Shown: positions 12,240-20,690 of the stretch, piece after piece
Numbering within the stretch: the first letter of the stretch is position 1
Layout: every line of letters begins with the position of its first letter
NCBI GenBank assembly: GCA_022539475.1
Contig: VCMS01000614.1
Span: 1 to 28,587, forward strand
Source of the DNA: Gracilaria domingensis
Taxonomy: Eukaryota; Rhodophyta; Florideophyceae; Gracilariales; Gracilariaceae
Length of the DNA: 28,587 bases
Direction: 5' to 3'
Translations under genes and position numbers: made by a program
The notes under the pieces: generated by a model
Seen by the model: only the letters and a program-made list of their open reading frames with translations
What the model was told of the DNA's origin: nothing
Databases searched by the model: none

Positions 12240-12371
12240 GTTGTCCCGTGTCGATACAGGAAGCTGGGCAAACTTTTTTGGTTGAGTCTATAATCCCCGC
12301 ACTCGGTCTCGCGTCGTTTGCGGCGCGCAGATCGATATATGCTGGATGTCGAACAATCGGCCCACTTTCGA
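12240..12371 (+). pseudogene. Protease start of the left element, cut by the gap
   Basis: GTCGATACAGGAAGCTGGGC at 12248-12267 matches the right copy's aspartic protease active-site DNA (TCGATACAGGAGCTGGGCC), with one inserted A and one lost C. Asp-Thr-Gly is readable in one frame (V-D-T-G-S), but the frame closes at a TGA shortly after. A further match, GGATGTCGAACAATCGGCCC, corresponds to right-copy position about 14190-14205. The sequence then ends in N. It is the pepsin-like retroviral-type protease of the Pol part, in a broken state. Confidence 0.65.
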
Positions 12372-13244
12372 NNNNNNNNNNNNNNNNNNNNNNNNNNNNN
12401 NNNNNNNNNNNNNNNNNNNNNNNNNNNNNNNNNNNNNNNNNNNNNNNNNNNNNNNNNNNNNNNNNNNNNNNNNNNNNNNNNNNNNNNNNNNNNNNNNNNN
12501 NNNNNNNNNNNNNNNNNNNNNNNNNNNNNNNNNNNNNNNNNNNNNNNNNNNNNNNNNNNNNNNNNNNNNNNNNNNNNNNNNNNNNNNNNNNNNNNNNNNN
12601 NNNNNNNNNNNNNNNNNNNNNNNNNNNNNNNNNNNNNNNNNNNNNNNNNNNNNNNNNNNNNNNNNNNNNNNNNNNNNNNNNNNNNNNNNNNNNNNNNNNN
12701 NNNNNNNNNNNNNNNNNNNNNNNNNNNNNNNNNNNNNNNNNNNNNNNNNNNNNNNNNNNNNNNNNNNNNNNNNNNNNNNNNNNNNNNNNNNNNNNNNNNN
12801 NNNNNNNNNNNNNNNNNNNNNNNNNNNNNNNNNNNNNNNNNNNNNNNNNNNNNNNNNNNNNNNNNNNNNNNNNNNNNNNNNNNNNNNNNNNNNNNNNNNN
12901 NNNNNNNNNNNNNNNNNNNNNNNNNNNNNNNNNNNNNNNNNNNNNNNNNNNNNNNNNNNNNNNNNNNNNNNNNNNNNNNNNNNNNNNNNNNNNNNNNNNN
13001 NNNNNNNNNNNNNNNNNNNNNNNNNNNNNNNNNNNNNNNNNNNNNNNNNNNNNNNNNNNNNNNNNNNNNNNNNNNNNNNNNNNNNNNNNNNNNNNNNNNN
13101 NNNNNNNNNNNNNNNNNNNNNNNNNNNNNNNNNNNNNNNNNNNNNNNNNNNNNNNNNNNNNNNNNNNNNNNNNNNNNNNNNNNNNNNNNNNNNNNNNNNN
13201 NNNNNNNNNNNNNNNNNNNNNNNNNNNNNNNNNNNNNNNNNNNN
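12372..13244. other. Assembly gap (873 N)
   Basis: This is an unbroken run of 873 undetermined bases. Any open reading frame that crosses it is an artefact. The left copy stops in protease and the right copy stops at the first residues of reverse transcriptase, so the gap lies between facing 3' halves of the two elements. Two complete sets of RT, RNase H, integrase and LTR would not fit in 873 bases. Confidence 0.99.
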
Positions 13245-13246
13245 TG

Positions 13247-13336
13247 CCTGTAGGGGTGCTGAATTGGCCGTGTGTTTGGCATTAGATCGATCCGATGTCT
13301 GGTTATTCCAATCTTACCAAGTGTGCCATCCCACAT
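13247..13336 (-). CDS. Reverse transcriptase N-terminal edge (truncated by gap)
   Basis: The minus-strand reading from 13336 gives WDGTLGKIGITRHRIDL, then RPIQHPYR, which stops at the run of N. In Ty3-type elements the form [M/L]WDG.LG.I..T.HRI.L.P..RP..Q.PYR directly precedes the RT fingers, so this is the linker-RT junction. The RT catalytic YXDD region would lie within or beyond the gap. The upstream linker (13303-13629) is in another frame. A one-base shift near 13338 separates the two. Confidence 0.8.
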
Positions 13337-13629
13337 GACCTGAGCTCTTCCAGCATGTGCCGCAATTTATCGCGGTGAGTCTCTGGGACATGTTCAAGAT
13401 CCAGAGATTTCAGTTCCTGTACTGCCTTATCCTTCCTGTCAGCAGCACCTGGTCTTTTATTATCGTCCGACGAGGTCGGCCTTGCTTCCTCCGACAGGCT
13501 GCGGTCATTCGCATCCCGACGAGGTCGCGTAGCCTCTCCTGACGGACTTTTTGGTCCAGTATTCGGTTCGGAATTGTTCCGTTCCGTTTCTTCCTCCTCA
13601 GCTTCGAGGATGCCGAGGACTTCGGCCAT
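13303..13629 (-). CDS. Pol linker between protease and RT
   Basis: A 108-residue reading frame is rich in Glu, Arg, Lys and Ser (EAEEEETERNNSEPN near the start). It ends with ETHRDKLRHMLEELRSCGM. The last part is the usual helix before the MWDG junction of Ty3-type Pol. The charged middle is variable in such elements. It is in a different frame from both the protease part and the RT edge, so indels or real frameshifts lie on both sides. Confidence 0.65.
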   Translation of the reverse strand: MAEVLGILEAEEEETERNNSEPNTGPKSPSGEATRPRRDANDRSLSEEARPTSSDDNKRPGAADRKDKAVQELKSLDLEHVPETHRDKLRHMLEELRSCGMAHLVRLE

Positions 13630-13645
13630 AGAAACTGAGTGGGCA

Positions 13646-14330
13646 CTATAGCCGCAGGGTACGGGAACGATGATCCAATAACTTGGCTTCTGACCAACCG
13701 TTAAGGAAAACGGCTGACGTTTGCAACCAACAGCTGGAAAGGATTATCGGGTTCAACAAAGCAATCCCACTAGCCAGGGCGAGCTGATGCTTCTCCTTCA
13801 ACGCAGGCAACGATTGCAACGTTTGTAAGCCACATTGTGGAGATGTTACAGTAATCCAGACCTGCGATTCGGGCGGAATACAAATAGACCGAGCAACTTG
13901 GAGCTTCGTAGACTTCCGTTCATCAGCGGCAGGCTGGGCTCTGCGGAGCAAGCAAAAGAACTTCCTTCTTCAAAGCCCGTCGAAGGGGACGCCGAACGAT
14001 CGGTACAATGGTTCCATCTTCCATTTCGATGGTTTTTCGGCGCGGTCGGATTGATTCGACGAAGCGGTCACAGAAGTCACATCCGAGTATAACCGGCGCG
14101 GCGAGCTGCTTGCAAACCAAGAAGTCGAGCTTCACCACGTAGCGGCGAAGCCTGACAAGCAGGTCTATCACTCTCACTGTAGAGAGTGGCCGATTTTTCG
14201 CATCCGCGATATCAATATGCGGCGCCGCACGAACGCGAGACCGCAGTGCGGCGGAATCATAGACTCAACCAAAAAGTTTGGCCCAGCTCCTGTATCGAGA
14301 ACCGACAACTACCGAACCATATACTGGTCG
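13646..14330 (-). pseudogene. Aspartic protease region of the right element
   Basis: The retroviral-type aspartic protease cuts Gag and Pol during particle maturation. The active site reads V-L-D-T-G-A-G, with the DTG codons at 14296-14288. The conserved distal strand reads PVILGCDFCDRFVE at about 14092-14055. After it comes a post-protease segment at 13951-13646 (ARSICIPPESQVWITVTSPQ, then LLVAN in another frame). Segments of this kind follow protease in Ty3-type Pol. Stop codons and frame changes at about 14178, 13923 and 13740 break it. The domain is identified with confidence; activity is not expected as read. Confidence 0.78.
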
Positions 14331-14627
14331 GAAACCCCTAGGTCGGCGTAAACTTTGTAGTTTGGTTTCGCCATGAGCAGGACTCTATCCGGGAACCGGC
14401 TGTTCGTAGACCGTATCCACGGGCGACCCAAGACACCAAGGTGCTCAGAGTCCATGTCTGTAGTGGCCATCTTCCTCGAAAGAATTGTGATTAAGGAGCG
14501 AGGCTTTTCAGCCTCAGGCGCACTACATCTCGTCGCTGGGGGCGTCTGTCCATTGCTGGAGGCTCCCATGCTCAGTTTTTCTGAGCTTCGCCGCCAATCT
14601 GCGGATGTTTCGATTCTGCAGGAGCGG

Positions 14628-15640
14628 CTACAGTTCCATCATTCGATGGCGCCGTTTCCTGGCTTCCAGGCTGAGTCCAGCCTTCGAACGAAGGTACGAT
14701 TTGTCGGGAAGGCGTTCCCGTTCGGCGGGCGTCAACGACTCATACTGAGGCACCATCTTCGCTATATCCCGTATGGGCATTAAACAATTCGGAGCGATGT
14801 GTCCATGCCTGTAACAGGTGTGGCAAATAAGGTGACGGAGAAGATCCAGATTCGGTTGACGGCGATCCTGCCGTGAAGGACAGGAATCCCTCCAACCAGG
14901 GCGTTGACTGCGATATCCACCAGAATGTGGCACGTGGAAAGCTGGAACGTGTTGGCCGGCGTACAAAACCGGGTCTACGTCAACTGCAGACGGCTCCGTT
15001 GTTGACGGCAATTCCGAACTCGGCATTGAACCATTGTCCTGCAACAGGTGTAAGTTATCGTAAACTCTTTGAACCGAAACTCGTGATAGAGGCAAAGAAG
15101 AGTCCCGGCCTTCTACATGAAGGAGTCGGCACGAGCACGTCTTGACACCAGCGCGTGCGCGAGCTGCATCACCCTCAGCTTGGGCAAATTGTACGAGTTC
15201 CAGATAGGTAATCTGGCGTTTAGTCTCTCGATAACGGGCTACCAGTGTCCGAATTGATCGGTCCAAGCCATCAACCAACATCGTGCATCGCTCTGCCGCA
15301 GAGTACACGTTACCAAAGCGGTAAAAATCCTTGTCTAGGCGTGTGGAATAAACAGTTTCCGACTCATCGACTCCTTACTTCGTGTCTCGCAGTGCGAATA
15401 TAGCACCATGTATCGCATTGACTGTCGCGTAAGAGCGCAGGAGATATTGTACCGCTCCCGGCCAGCACGTGACTCCTCCTTCGGAGGCGCGAGACGACCC
15501 ACGAACCGAATTGAATTGATATTCGTCTACGCCTGTCAAAAAGTACGGCAGCTCAATGTAGGCCTGTGCCTCACTCATCCGAGGTACATCGGCGTCCGCC
15601 ACGAAGCGGGCAAGAAAATCCAAGACAAGAATTGGATCTT
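14628..15640 (-). pseudogene. gag: gag main domain and zinc knuckle, right element (one nonsense codon)
   Basis: One frame runs from about 15640 to 14628. It begins ILVLDFLARFVADADVPRM and continues EAQAYIELPYFLTG, WPGAVQYLLRSYATV, CTMLVDGLDRSIRTLVARYR and YLELVQFAQAEGDAARARA. This is the Retrotrans_gag capsid-like fold region. It then has a Ser/Pro-rich stretch and the CX2CX4HX4C zinc knuckle CHTCYRHGHIAPNC (14825-14784), which binds element RNA. The only in-frame stop is TAA at 15377-15375, after LRDTK. The left copy has CAA (Gln) at that place. The N-terminal gag pieces lie upstream at 16584-15753. A small frame break lies near 15640-15750. Confidence 0.83.
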
Positions 15641-15752
15641 CCCCAGAGAACTTGTGGGGCTATAGCGTAAGCTCTATTTGTCAGAGATGATTTCGCACTT
15701 TGCCAGTCCCACGTGGGGTCCTCTGTGGCGTCGAGTGCTCAAGCCGATAATA

Positions 15753-16330
15753 TCAGTGCGACAGTAACTTCCGAGTCAGTAGATTCTTCGGCTCCAATTC
15801 CTTCAATCTAAGGTGTCTCCGTTCTTTCGTACGGCCTCGTACAACACTGGAAGTGGCTTCAGTAGCCCGCGAATGGGAGGCACGCTGGCAAGAGCGATCG
15901 TTCTCGCTGTCCAACGAGTCGGATGAAGATCCTACATTTTGTGCTTCCTCTTCTGAAGAGGACAAAGAAGACGAATCAGGTTCCAACTTAACCTTCTTCT
16001 TCTTAGCCGGGCGACCCCGGGAGCGGTGGGAATGCCGAGAACCTTCGGAAACCGGGGCTCCGGGCGCAGTAGCATCAGAAATGGTGATTTGTTCGACCGT
16101 CTCTAGACGGGTAGCCAAGCGGTCTAGAAGAGCGGAAGCCTGCTCGTGCAGGGCAGCCGACACCTGTTGGTGCTCCATGATCTGGTTGACATCAGACGGT
16201 AAAACACGGACGTCGCTCGAAACACCCCGGACACCGGTTTCATTGAGCCGTTGCCGGAGTTTCGTAATATCCCGGATGAGGCCTACTTGGGAGTTCTGCA
16301 GTATGCGAACCTGAACCTCTAAATTCACGG
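15753..16330 (-). CDS. gag: gag N-terminal coiled-coil and acidic region, right element
   Basis: The frame reads VQVRILQNSQVGLIRDITKL, then a heptad-like helical segment (EHQQVSAALHEQASALLDRL, ATRLETVEQI). A basic nuclear-localisation-like RGRPAKKKKVKLEP follows, then a Ser/Glu-rich acidic stretch (SSLSSSEEEAQ) and RGRTKERRHLRLKELEPKNL. It uses the same frame as the main gag domain downstream. It joins the N-terminal piece at 16584-16240 by a frame change near 16325. The acidic Ser-rich tract is the site of the T-rich block in the left copy. Together these are the variable N-terminal half of Gag. Confidence 0.72.
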
Positions 16331-16584
16331 AGGGTGTATTCGTCGGACCGCGACGACATAACGTCAACCGCTGCGGCGGAATCAGCCGCAGGTGCGGTGT
16401 CAGTTGGCCCACGAGTGGGTGGGGCCCCGTTATCAGAACAAAGACCCCGAGAAGCCGGTTTCGAAGCGCCATTACTGGGGACGTCGAGGGTGTTCTTCGG
16501 CAGCAGAGGCAGACTTGCCGGCAAGTAAGATGAACCGGGCACAGAAGCAGCACCTGACGCGCCACTTCTGCGACGGGATGACAT
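16240..16584 (-). CDS. gag: gag N-terminus with start codon, right element
   Basis: It begins at ATG 16584 as MSSRRRSGASGAASVPGSSY and is rich in Ser, Pro and Ala. It reads through DEYTLREF near 16330, after which the adjacent frame continues the protein. The start is supported by conservation of GAACGATG in the left copy at 9706, while the sequence before it has no shared open frame. Only the part above about 16325 is likely to be true coding in this frame. Confidence 0.65.
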   Translation of the reverse strand: MSSRRRSGASGAASVPGSSYLPASLPLLPKNTLDVPSNGASKPASRGLCSDNGAPPTRGPTDTAPAADSAAAVDVMSSRSDEYTLREFRGSGSHTAELPSRPHPGYYETPATAQ

Positions 16585-16599
16585 CGTTCACGGACACAG

Positions 16600-17065
16600 T
16601 CGGCCAATTGGCAACCAAAACAACTTCCGAAAACGGACAATGAAAGAACCGTAAGAACGGATATTCCCAACTATCTGGGCTCCAAACAAACGAACCAACT
16701 CCAAAAAATGTTGGCCAATAAAGCCGATTCTAAGTCGGGAGACCAGTTTGTGGTGCAATCCCACGAGTGGGCAAACAAGAGCCGCGTCGCGGAAAGCGCA
16801 CCTACAGGGTGTTCGAAACCTGCTCTCTATAGGGGTAGATGCAGCACTAGAATCCTCTGATAGTGCCAGCGCGATGCCAGGTGTAAGTCCGGGTGGCCCC
16901 GATCTGAGCGTGCAGTCAGAGGTATAGGGGAAGAATCGGCGTAGGTATCCGGATGTTCCGCCGAGCCACTGCGAGTGGGGGTATCCAGCTCGAGGATAGG
17001 GGGCAACAAAGGATCAGCAAAAGAGCCGCACTGCGGAGCACTGACTCGTGATAAACCGGAATAAG
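16600..17065 (-). other. Retroelement leader or LTR-derived region, right copy
   Basis: Reverse-complement homology to 9215-9700 is strong, including GGAGCCCAGATAG-TGGGA, TTGGCCAACATT/GTTCG, GGTCTCCCGACT-TAGAATCGG and the CACTCGCAGTGGCTCGGCGG segment. It lies upstream of the conserved gag ATG. It has no consistent open frame in both copies, as expected for a 5' leader or LTR. No clear TG/CA ends or primer-binding site were identified. Similarity fades outside 17065 (right) and 9215 (left). Confidence 0.65.
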
Positions 17066-17510
17066 TCCCGTCTGTGTTCTCGTTTTGCTATTTAGCAGTC
17101 CAAAAATGATAGTTTCGGAATGCTTGTTAAATTGCACTTTGGTTAGTTTCCATTAGAAGGAAAAACTAGAGAAACTATGACTAATGAGTGATTCTGAGTT
17201 ATGCTAAAGTATGCTATGTTTTTGATACTAGACATCTAAAACTAGCAAGTATGAAAGATGGCAGAACCGTACTTCCAGTCCTCCCCTTTTGCTAGTGCTC
17301 TAGGTGAGTGGGCCCATTCTGGTGGTCCACCAAAGGACCATATGGCCCAGAGAAAGGACCAGTCTGGACCGAACAAAGCCAGTATCCGAGAATACTACGG
17401 CTGGGACATTCATTTGCTGCAGTATCCCCTGAGCACCACCACCGCAACCGCATATCCTCAAAACACCATGATAAAACCCAGAACTCATCTTTACAACTTC
17501 TTCATCGGCT
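17066..17510. other. Unassigned spacer with small direct and inverted repeats
   Basis: No supported gene lies here. An 85-codon open frame at 17258-17515 (+) starts at ATG but has no recognisable domain and overlaps the repeat array. Small structures seen are an inverted pair ATAGTTTC (17109-17116) and GAAACTAT (17171-17178), a direct TATGCTAAAGTATGCTATG repeat near 17200, and several GGACC/GGTCC words at 17320-17380. Confidence 0.4.
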
Positions 17511-18290
17511 GTTAGATGTAATCTCTTCCTTTGCACAGTCCACACACCTCAATCGCATCACCACAGAAAGCCGTAAACGGTCACAAGGTTAGTAGCCATA
17601 CTCAAAACAACCAAGAAACGTCTCTTCGATACCTGCAACACTTACCTCTCCATCTCTTTCAGTGCCAATCACCGTCCACACACTTTCATCGCGGCACCGC
17701 ATAGAAACACACACTGAAATACAGTTAGTACCCATAACACACAAACAAACCTTTCAATGCGATATCTCCCTACCTTTTCAAATCCTCCAATTATCGTATT
17801 CAAACACACCTTCACGTCCCTATTCAAGAATCAAGACTCCGCAAGAAGCAGCGAGGAGACACACAGTTAGCAATCAGATAACACACACGAACTTCTTGAT
17901 TCATTCGTGTTACATACCTCTCCATGTCTTCCAGTCCGCTAATGCGACACATTCACCCTCCACTGCTTCACGATCCATGTTTTCTAGAGTTTTGACCCAT
18001 GTTGAATAGGAAAGTGAACGTTCCCATTCCTATTCAACATGTATAAAAAATCTGGAAGCAGTAATTCGACACACAGTTAGTACATATACAACAAAGGTAA
18101 ACTCTTTTCGTTAAGATATTTTTACATACCTCTCCATGTCTTCCAGTCCTGATAATGCGACACCTTCACGGTCTACCGCTCCACCATGTACCCTCCACGG
18201 CTCCCCTGTGCCACAGTTTCCAATCCAATTCAATGGACGACCCAAAGTTCACTAAGCCAGAACTAAAACCAAACCCAGCTGTTAGTCATT
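17511..18290 (+). repeat. Degenerate array of exon-like units separated by GTTAG...CAG segments
   Basis: The word GTTAG preceded by CA, AG or CT recurs at 17511, 17588, 17724, 17866, 18076 and 18281. It is usually followed by an AC-rich stretch and then TACCTCTCCATGTCTTCCAG or a variant (at about 17643, 17915 and 18127). After the CAG comes a related unit (TCCGCTAATGCGACACATTC and TCCTGATAATGCGACACCTTC in the last two). Three intervals behave like GT-AG introns of 69-75 bases: 17588-17662, 17866-17934 and 18076-18146. This is either a decayed tandem array or a gene with tandemly duplicated short exons. No protein family is recognised. Confidence 0.6.
17998..18041. repeat. Stem-loop with 15-bp perfect arms
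   Basis: CATGTTGAATAGGAA (17998-18012) and TTCCTATTCAACATG (18027-18041) are perfect reverse complements with a 14-base loop. It lies inside the exon-like unit that is longer than the others (17935-18075), as if inserted into it. It may be the remains of a small inverted-repeat element or a structured RNA segment. Confidence 0.8.
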
Positions 18291-18860
18291 AGAACCTCAC
18301 TAATTAAGTTCTGCAAGCGTCTCCAGTAAGAATTGTAGTACATTTCTCACTCGAATCGCTTCATAGAGCGTAAGTAGCGAGGTACCTTACGAGCGCGCAC
18401 GTGGGTCCCTAGAACCTTTTCTCGCTCTCCGTAAATCGCTCGCTTCAAACGGGGTCATCCAGAACTGAATTCCATGACAACCGTAGATAGAGTGTCAACC
18501 GTACCAGTATGTCACTCGCACGATCGGCATAATACTCTTTCGCTCGTTATTCGTACATTGCTCTTATCGAACTAGATGAGCAACAAATAAGATCGCAGTA
18601 ATAGTCGAAACCGTTACGTGTTTCACGTACCTGTATGCTAGCATGATCTGGAAGATAATGTGTCGCAGAGAAGTGCCATGATCAGAACTCGCATCGCACT
18701 GGTCAGTTCCGTGCCATGAAACTTTCCTGACTTCTTCAGTGCCGCACTATCTACGTCTAGTGTAGAGTTCACGCCAGCCGCAAAATTTTGGGCTCAAAAA
18801 TTTAGGAATGTTTTGAGTTTCTCATAATTCCTTCACTCCTCGACGTACCCATATCATATC
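18291..18860. other. Spacer upstream of transposase, nothing recognised
   Basis: No open frame of useful length, RNA gene or repeat is recognised in this stretch. An AT-rich, partly palindromic stretch (CAAAATTTTG near 18781) and a short inverted pair, CGTGATGTACG and CATCACG near 18860-18882, lie close to the start of the transposase coding area. A promoter cannot be assigned by eye. Confidence 0.5.
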
Positions 18861-19269
18861 GTGATGTACGTAAACCATCACGTGCATGGCGCCGATTCGA
18901 CTTTCCCTATATTCTCCGCCACAAGGTACGGGAACAATTTCCTACAAGTTGCAACACTGCACCTTAGACCTCCGCTCCTCACCTCCAACGTTCCAACCAA
19001 TCGCCTCCTCCCCCCATCCCCATCTCCCCGCCCTACTGCATCATGTACATATGTTGCTTCTGCCGCTGCGCCTGACACTGACGCGCCTCACACAGACTCT
19101 ATCGCCTTCCTTGCGCAATATCAGAAATGATGCAGGCACCGGCATGACCCAAACCCTTTTCTCACTCCTGCTGCCCCCTGCGGTTCCCTCTTCCCCCCCG
19201 AACGAAACGTCGCCGACTCAGCAGTACCAAACCCCCTCTCTCTTCTCCCTCCAACCGCCCCTCCGATAA
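18861..19269 (+). CDS. Transposase N-terminal low-complexity segment
   Basis: Two overlapping plus frames (18861-19130 and 18886-19269) precede the main transposase frame. The first, starting with ATG at 18864 or just before, reads DTDAPHTDSIAFLAQYQK to a TGA at 19128. In the same frame beyond the TGA comes HDPNPFLTPAAPCGSLFPPE, which is as protein-like as the part before it. This suggests one Ser/Pro/Ala-rich leader with a nonsense codon and a frame change near 19268 into the downstream frame. It has no recognised domain, and the true start is uncertain. Confidence 0.4.
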
Positions 19270-19381
19270 TGTAGCACTCGCCACTGACGAACCGTATGAA
19301 GAACAGCAGCTCTCTCTCTCCGTACGTTCTTCTGACGCAGCACATCTAGCTACACCACAACCCCCATTCAATTCTCAGTCC

Positions 19382-20470
19382 TTGTCCGTAGGTTCCGGTC
19401 ATGCCCTCTCTCCGCCCGCTTCAAGTGATGACATTCACAATCTCGTCACATACATTTCCTCCATCGCCACGAAACTTGGAAGGCGCTCCGCAGACGAGCT
19501 TATCAACATTCTCAGGCAGTCCAACTTTCCCCCCTCTCTTTTCCAAATCTCCATCACCTCGGCTTCTGAGTGTCTCAAACTACACTCCGAAATTTTTGAA
19601 GATACCGTGAGCTCCATCGGCCTCACCTCCACCACCATTCACGATAACGACCGTCAGTTCTCTGCCACCCTCTATTTCAAGGACCCCATTCAAGTCCTTC
19701 AACAACAACTTCGGCTAGCATCCCATGAGAACTCCTTCTTTCGCCCAATTCACCACGCCTCCCGCACAGGAACCGACGCATTCGCGTATCACATGGTCTC
19801 CAAACTGGGACATGACGTCGTTCCCGCTCTGAAAAAGCACATCGCATATTCTCCAAACCGAGGAGTCATCTGGCATGATCCCACCACTACTGGTATAGAC
19901 TCCTTCATCGGCATGCTTCAAATCTACTCCGATAAGTCCTCCACTACGCTAAAAAGCTCCTCTGTCACATCATACCCCCTCCATATTACGTTTCTCAACT
20001 TCAAGGACTCTTTCCGCAGAAAATTTATCACACACCTCAACACTCTCGTCGGCTACATTCCCACTTCCTTTACATCCTTATCTCTCGATTCTTCCTCCAC
20101 CGACACCGATTCTTTGGAAATTGGCCCCTTGTCGTCGAACATAACTCGCGTTGTGCGTATGGAGCTCGTCCAGAAGTCCTTGGAAACTATCCTCAAACTT
20201 CTGTACGACATATGCAAAAAAGGCTTCCCCTTCAGAGACGCCAAGGGAGTCCTTCGTCAGTGCCATCCCATCATCGCTAACTATAGCGCTGACATTCCCG
20301 AAGCAAAGGACATTCTCGCTGTCCTCCACGGCACGAAACCAAACAAACCCTGTCATAGATGCCTTATCCCTCGTTCACAACTCAACGTCTATCAAGCAAT
20401 TCTCAACGAGCGAACTGTATCTTACCTCTGCAACGAGAAAGAAACACCAAGATCTACTTGCCGCCGCTGA
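19382..20470 (+). CDS. Transposase central part (KDZ/Plavaka-like)
   Basis: This is the longest clean frame of the transposase. It is open upstream to 19148 without an ATG in good context, so 19382 is only a nominal start. Residue numbers count from there. FKDPIQVLQQQL is near 99-110, and WHDPTTTGIDSFIGMLQ leads to IYSDKSSTTLKSSS near 181-194, followed by YPLHITFLNFKDSFRRKF. HPIIANYSADIPEAK is near 293-307. A CHRC pair near 324-327 resembles the Cys pair after this motif in Plavaka proteins. The last residues before the stop (KETPRSTCRR) are out of frame. The neighbouring frame continues sensibly from about 20437 (KKHQDLLAAAEQALLSRRP). Confidence 0.75.
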   Translation: MSVGSGHALSPPASSDDIHNLVTYISSIATKLGRRSADELINILRQSNFPPSLFQISITSASECLKLHSEIFEDTVSSIGLTSTTIHDNDRQFSATLYFKDPIQVLQQQLRLASHENSFFRPIHHASRTGTDAFAYHMVSKLGHDVVPALKKHIAYSPNRGVIWHDPTTTGIDSFIGMLQIYSDKSSTTLKSSSVTSYPLHITFLNFKDSFRRKFITHLNTLVGYIPTSFTSLSLDSSSTDTDSLEIGPLSSNITRVVRMELVQKSLETILKLLYDICKKGFPFRDAKGVLRQCHPIIANYSADIPEAKDILAVLHGTKPNKPCHRCLIPRSQLNVYQAILNERTVSYLCNEKETPRSTCRR

Positions 20471-20690
20471 ACAGGCTCTACTCTCCCGCAGACCTCGAGT
20501 GGCAAGGACCCTGAAAAATGAAGCTGTTCAACTACTCCAAACCACCTCCTTATCCACTTACAAGTCCTTTGTCGAATGATTCCCTATGCTCAATGTCTCC
20601 GAGCTGCTCCACTGCTTACTCAATCTTCTCCTTCGAGCCCTTCAAAACTTTCATCTCGGAATCTCCAAACTCATCAAACTCGCTTGAACT
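20437..20690 (+). CDS. Transposase bridging segment with in-frame TGA
   Basis: This plus frame continues from the central part (KKHQDLLAAAEQALLSRRP to LSTYKSFVE). It meets TGA at 20577-20579, then carries on FPMLNVSELLHCLLNLLLRA and LQNFHLGISKLIKLA to a TGA near 20686. The ELLH...HLGISKL pattern is the leucine-rich LH..hlGi.K block found after the CxxC part in KDZ-like transposases. The protein therefore seems to run across the first TGA, which stands where a Trp codon (TGG) would be one base away. The downstream frame begins at about 20690. Confidence 0.55.

Larger units (their letters stand above)
9215..12371 (+). mobile_element. Left Ty3-type LTR retrotransposon copy (partial, degenerate)
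   Basis: This is a rightward-reading copy of the element whose other copy reads leftward at 13245-17065. Homology is clear from the leader (CACTCGCTGTGGCTCGCCGAACCATCCGGATACC against CACTCGCAGTGGCTCGGCGGAACATCCGGATACC) through gag to the start of protease. Here the copy runs into the run of N. It contains substitutions as well as indels, so the two copies are truly diverged. A T-rich block sits inside gag. Reading frames are broken many times, the first cysteine of the zinc knuckle is gone and the protease start is frameshifted. The copy is dead as read, or badly sequenced. Confidence 0.82.
13245..17065 (-). mobile_element. Right Ty3-type LTR retrotransposon copy (5' part)
   Basis: This is a leftward-reading element. 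In order of reading it has leader or LTR-derived DNA (17065-16600), gag (16584-14628), an aspartic protease (about 14330-13920), a post-protease region (to 13303), and the start of reverse transcriptase up to the gap. The order gag-PR-RT with a CCHC knuckle and the DTG and ILG protease motifs is that of Ty3/mdg4-type elements. It is better preserved than the left copy, but still has a nonsense codon and several frameshifts. Because RT is missing, subfamily placement is not possible here. Confidence 0.87.

Noticed and set aside
12137..13338. Long frames of 311-399 codons
   Set aside because: They consist mainly of undetermined bases. Only the ends outside 12372-13244 carry information, and only the minus-strand RT edge is meaningful.
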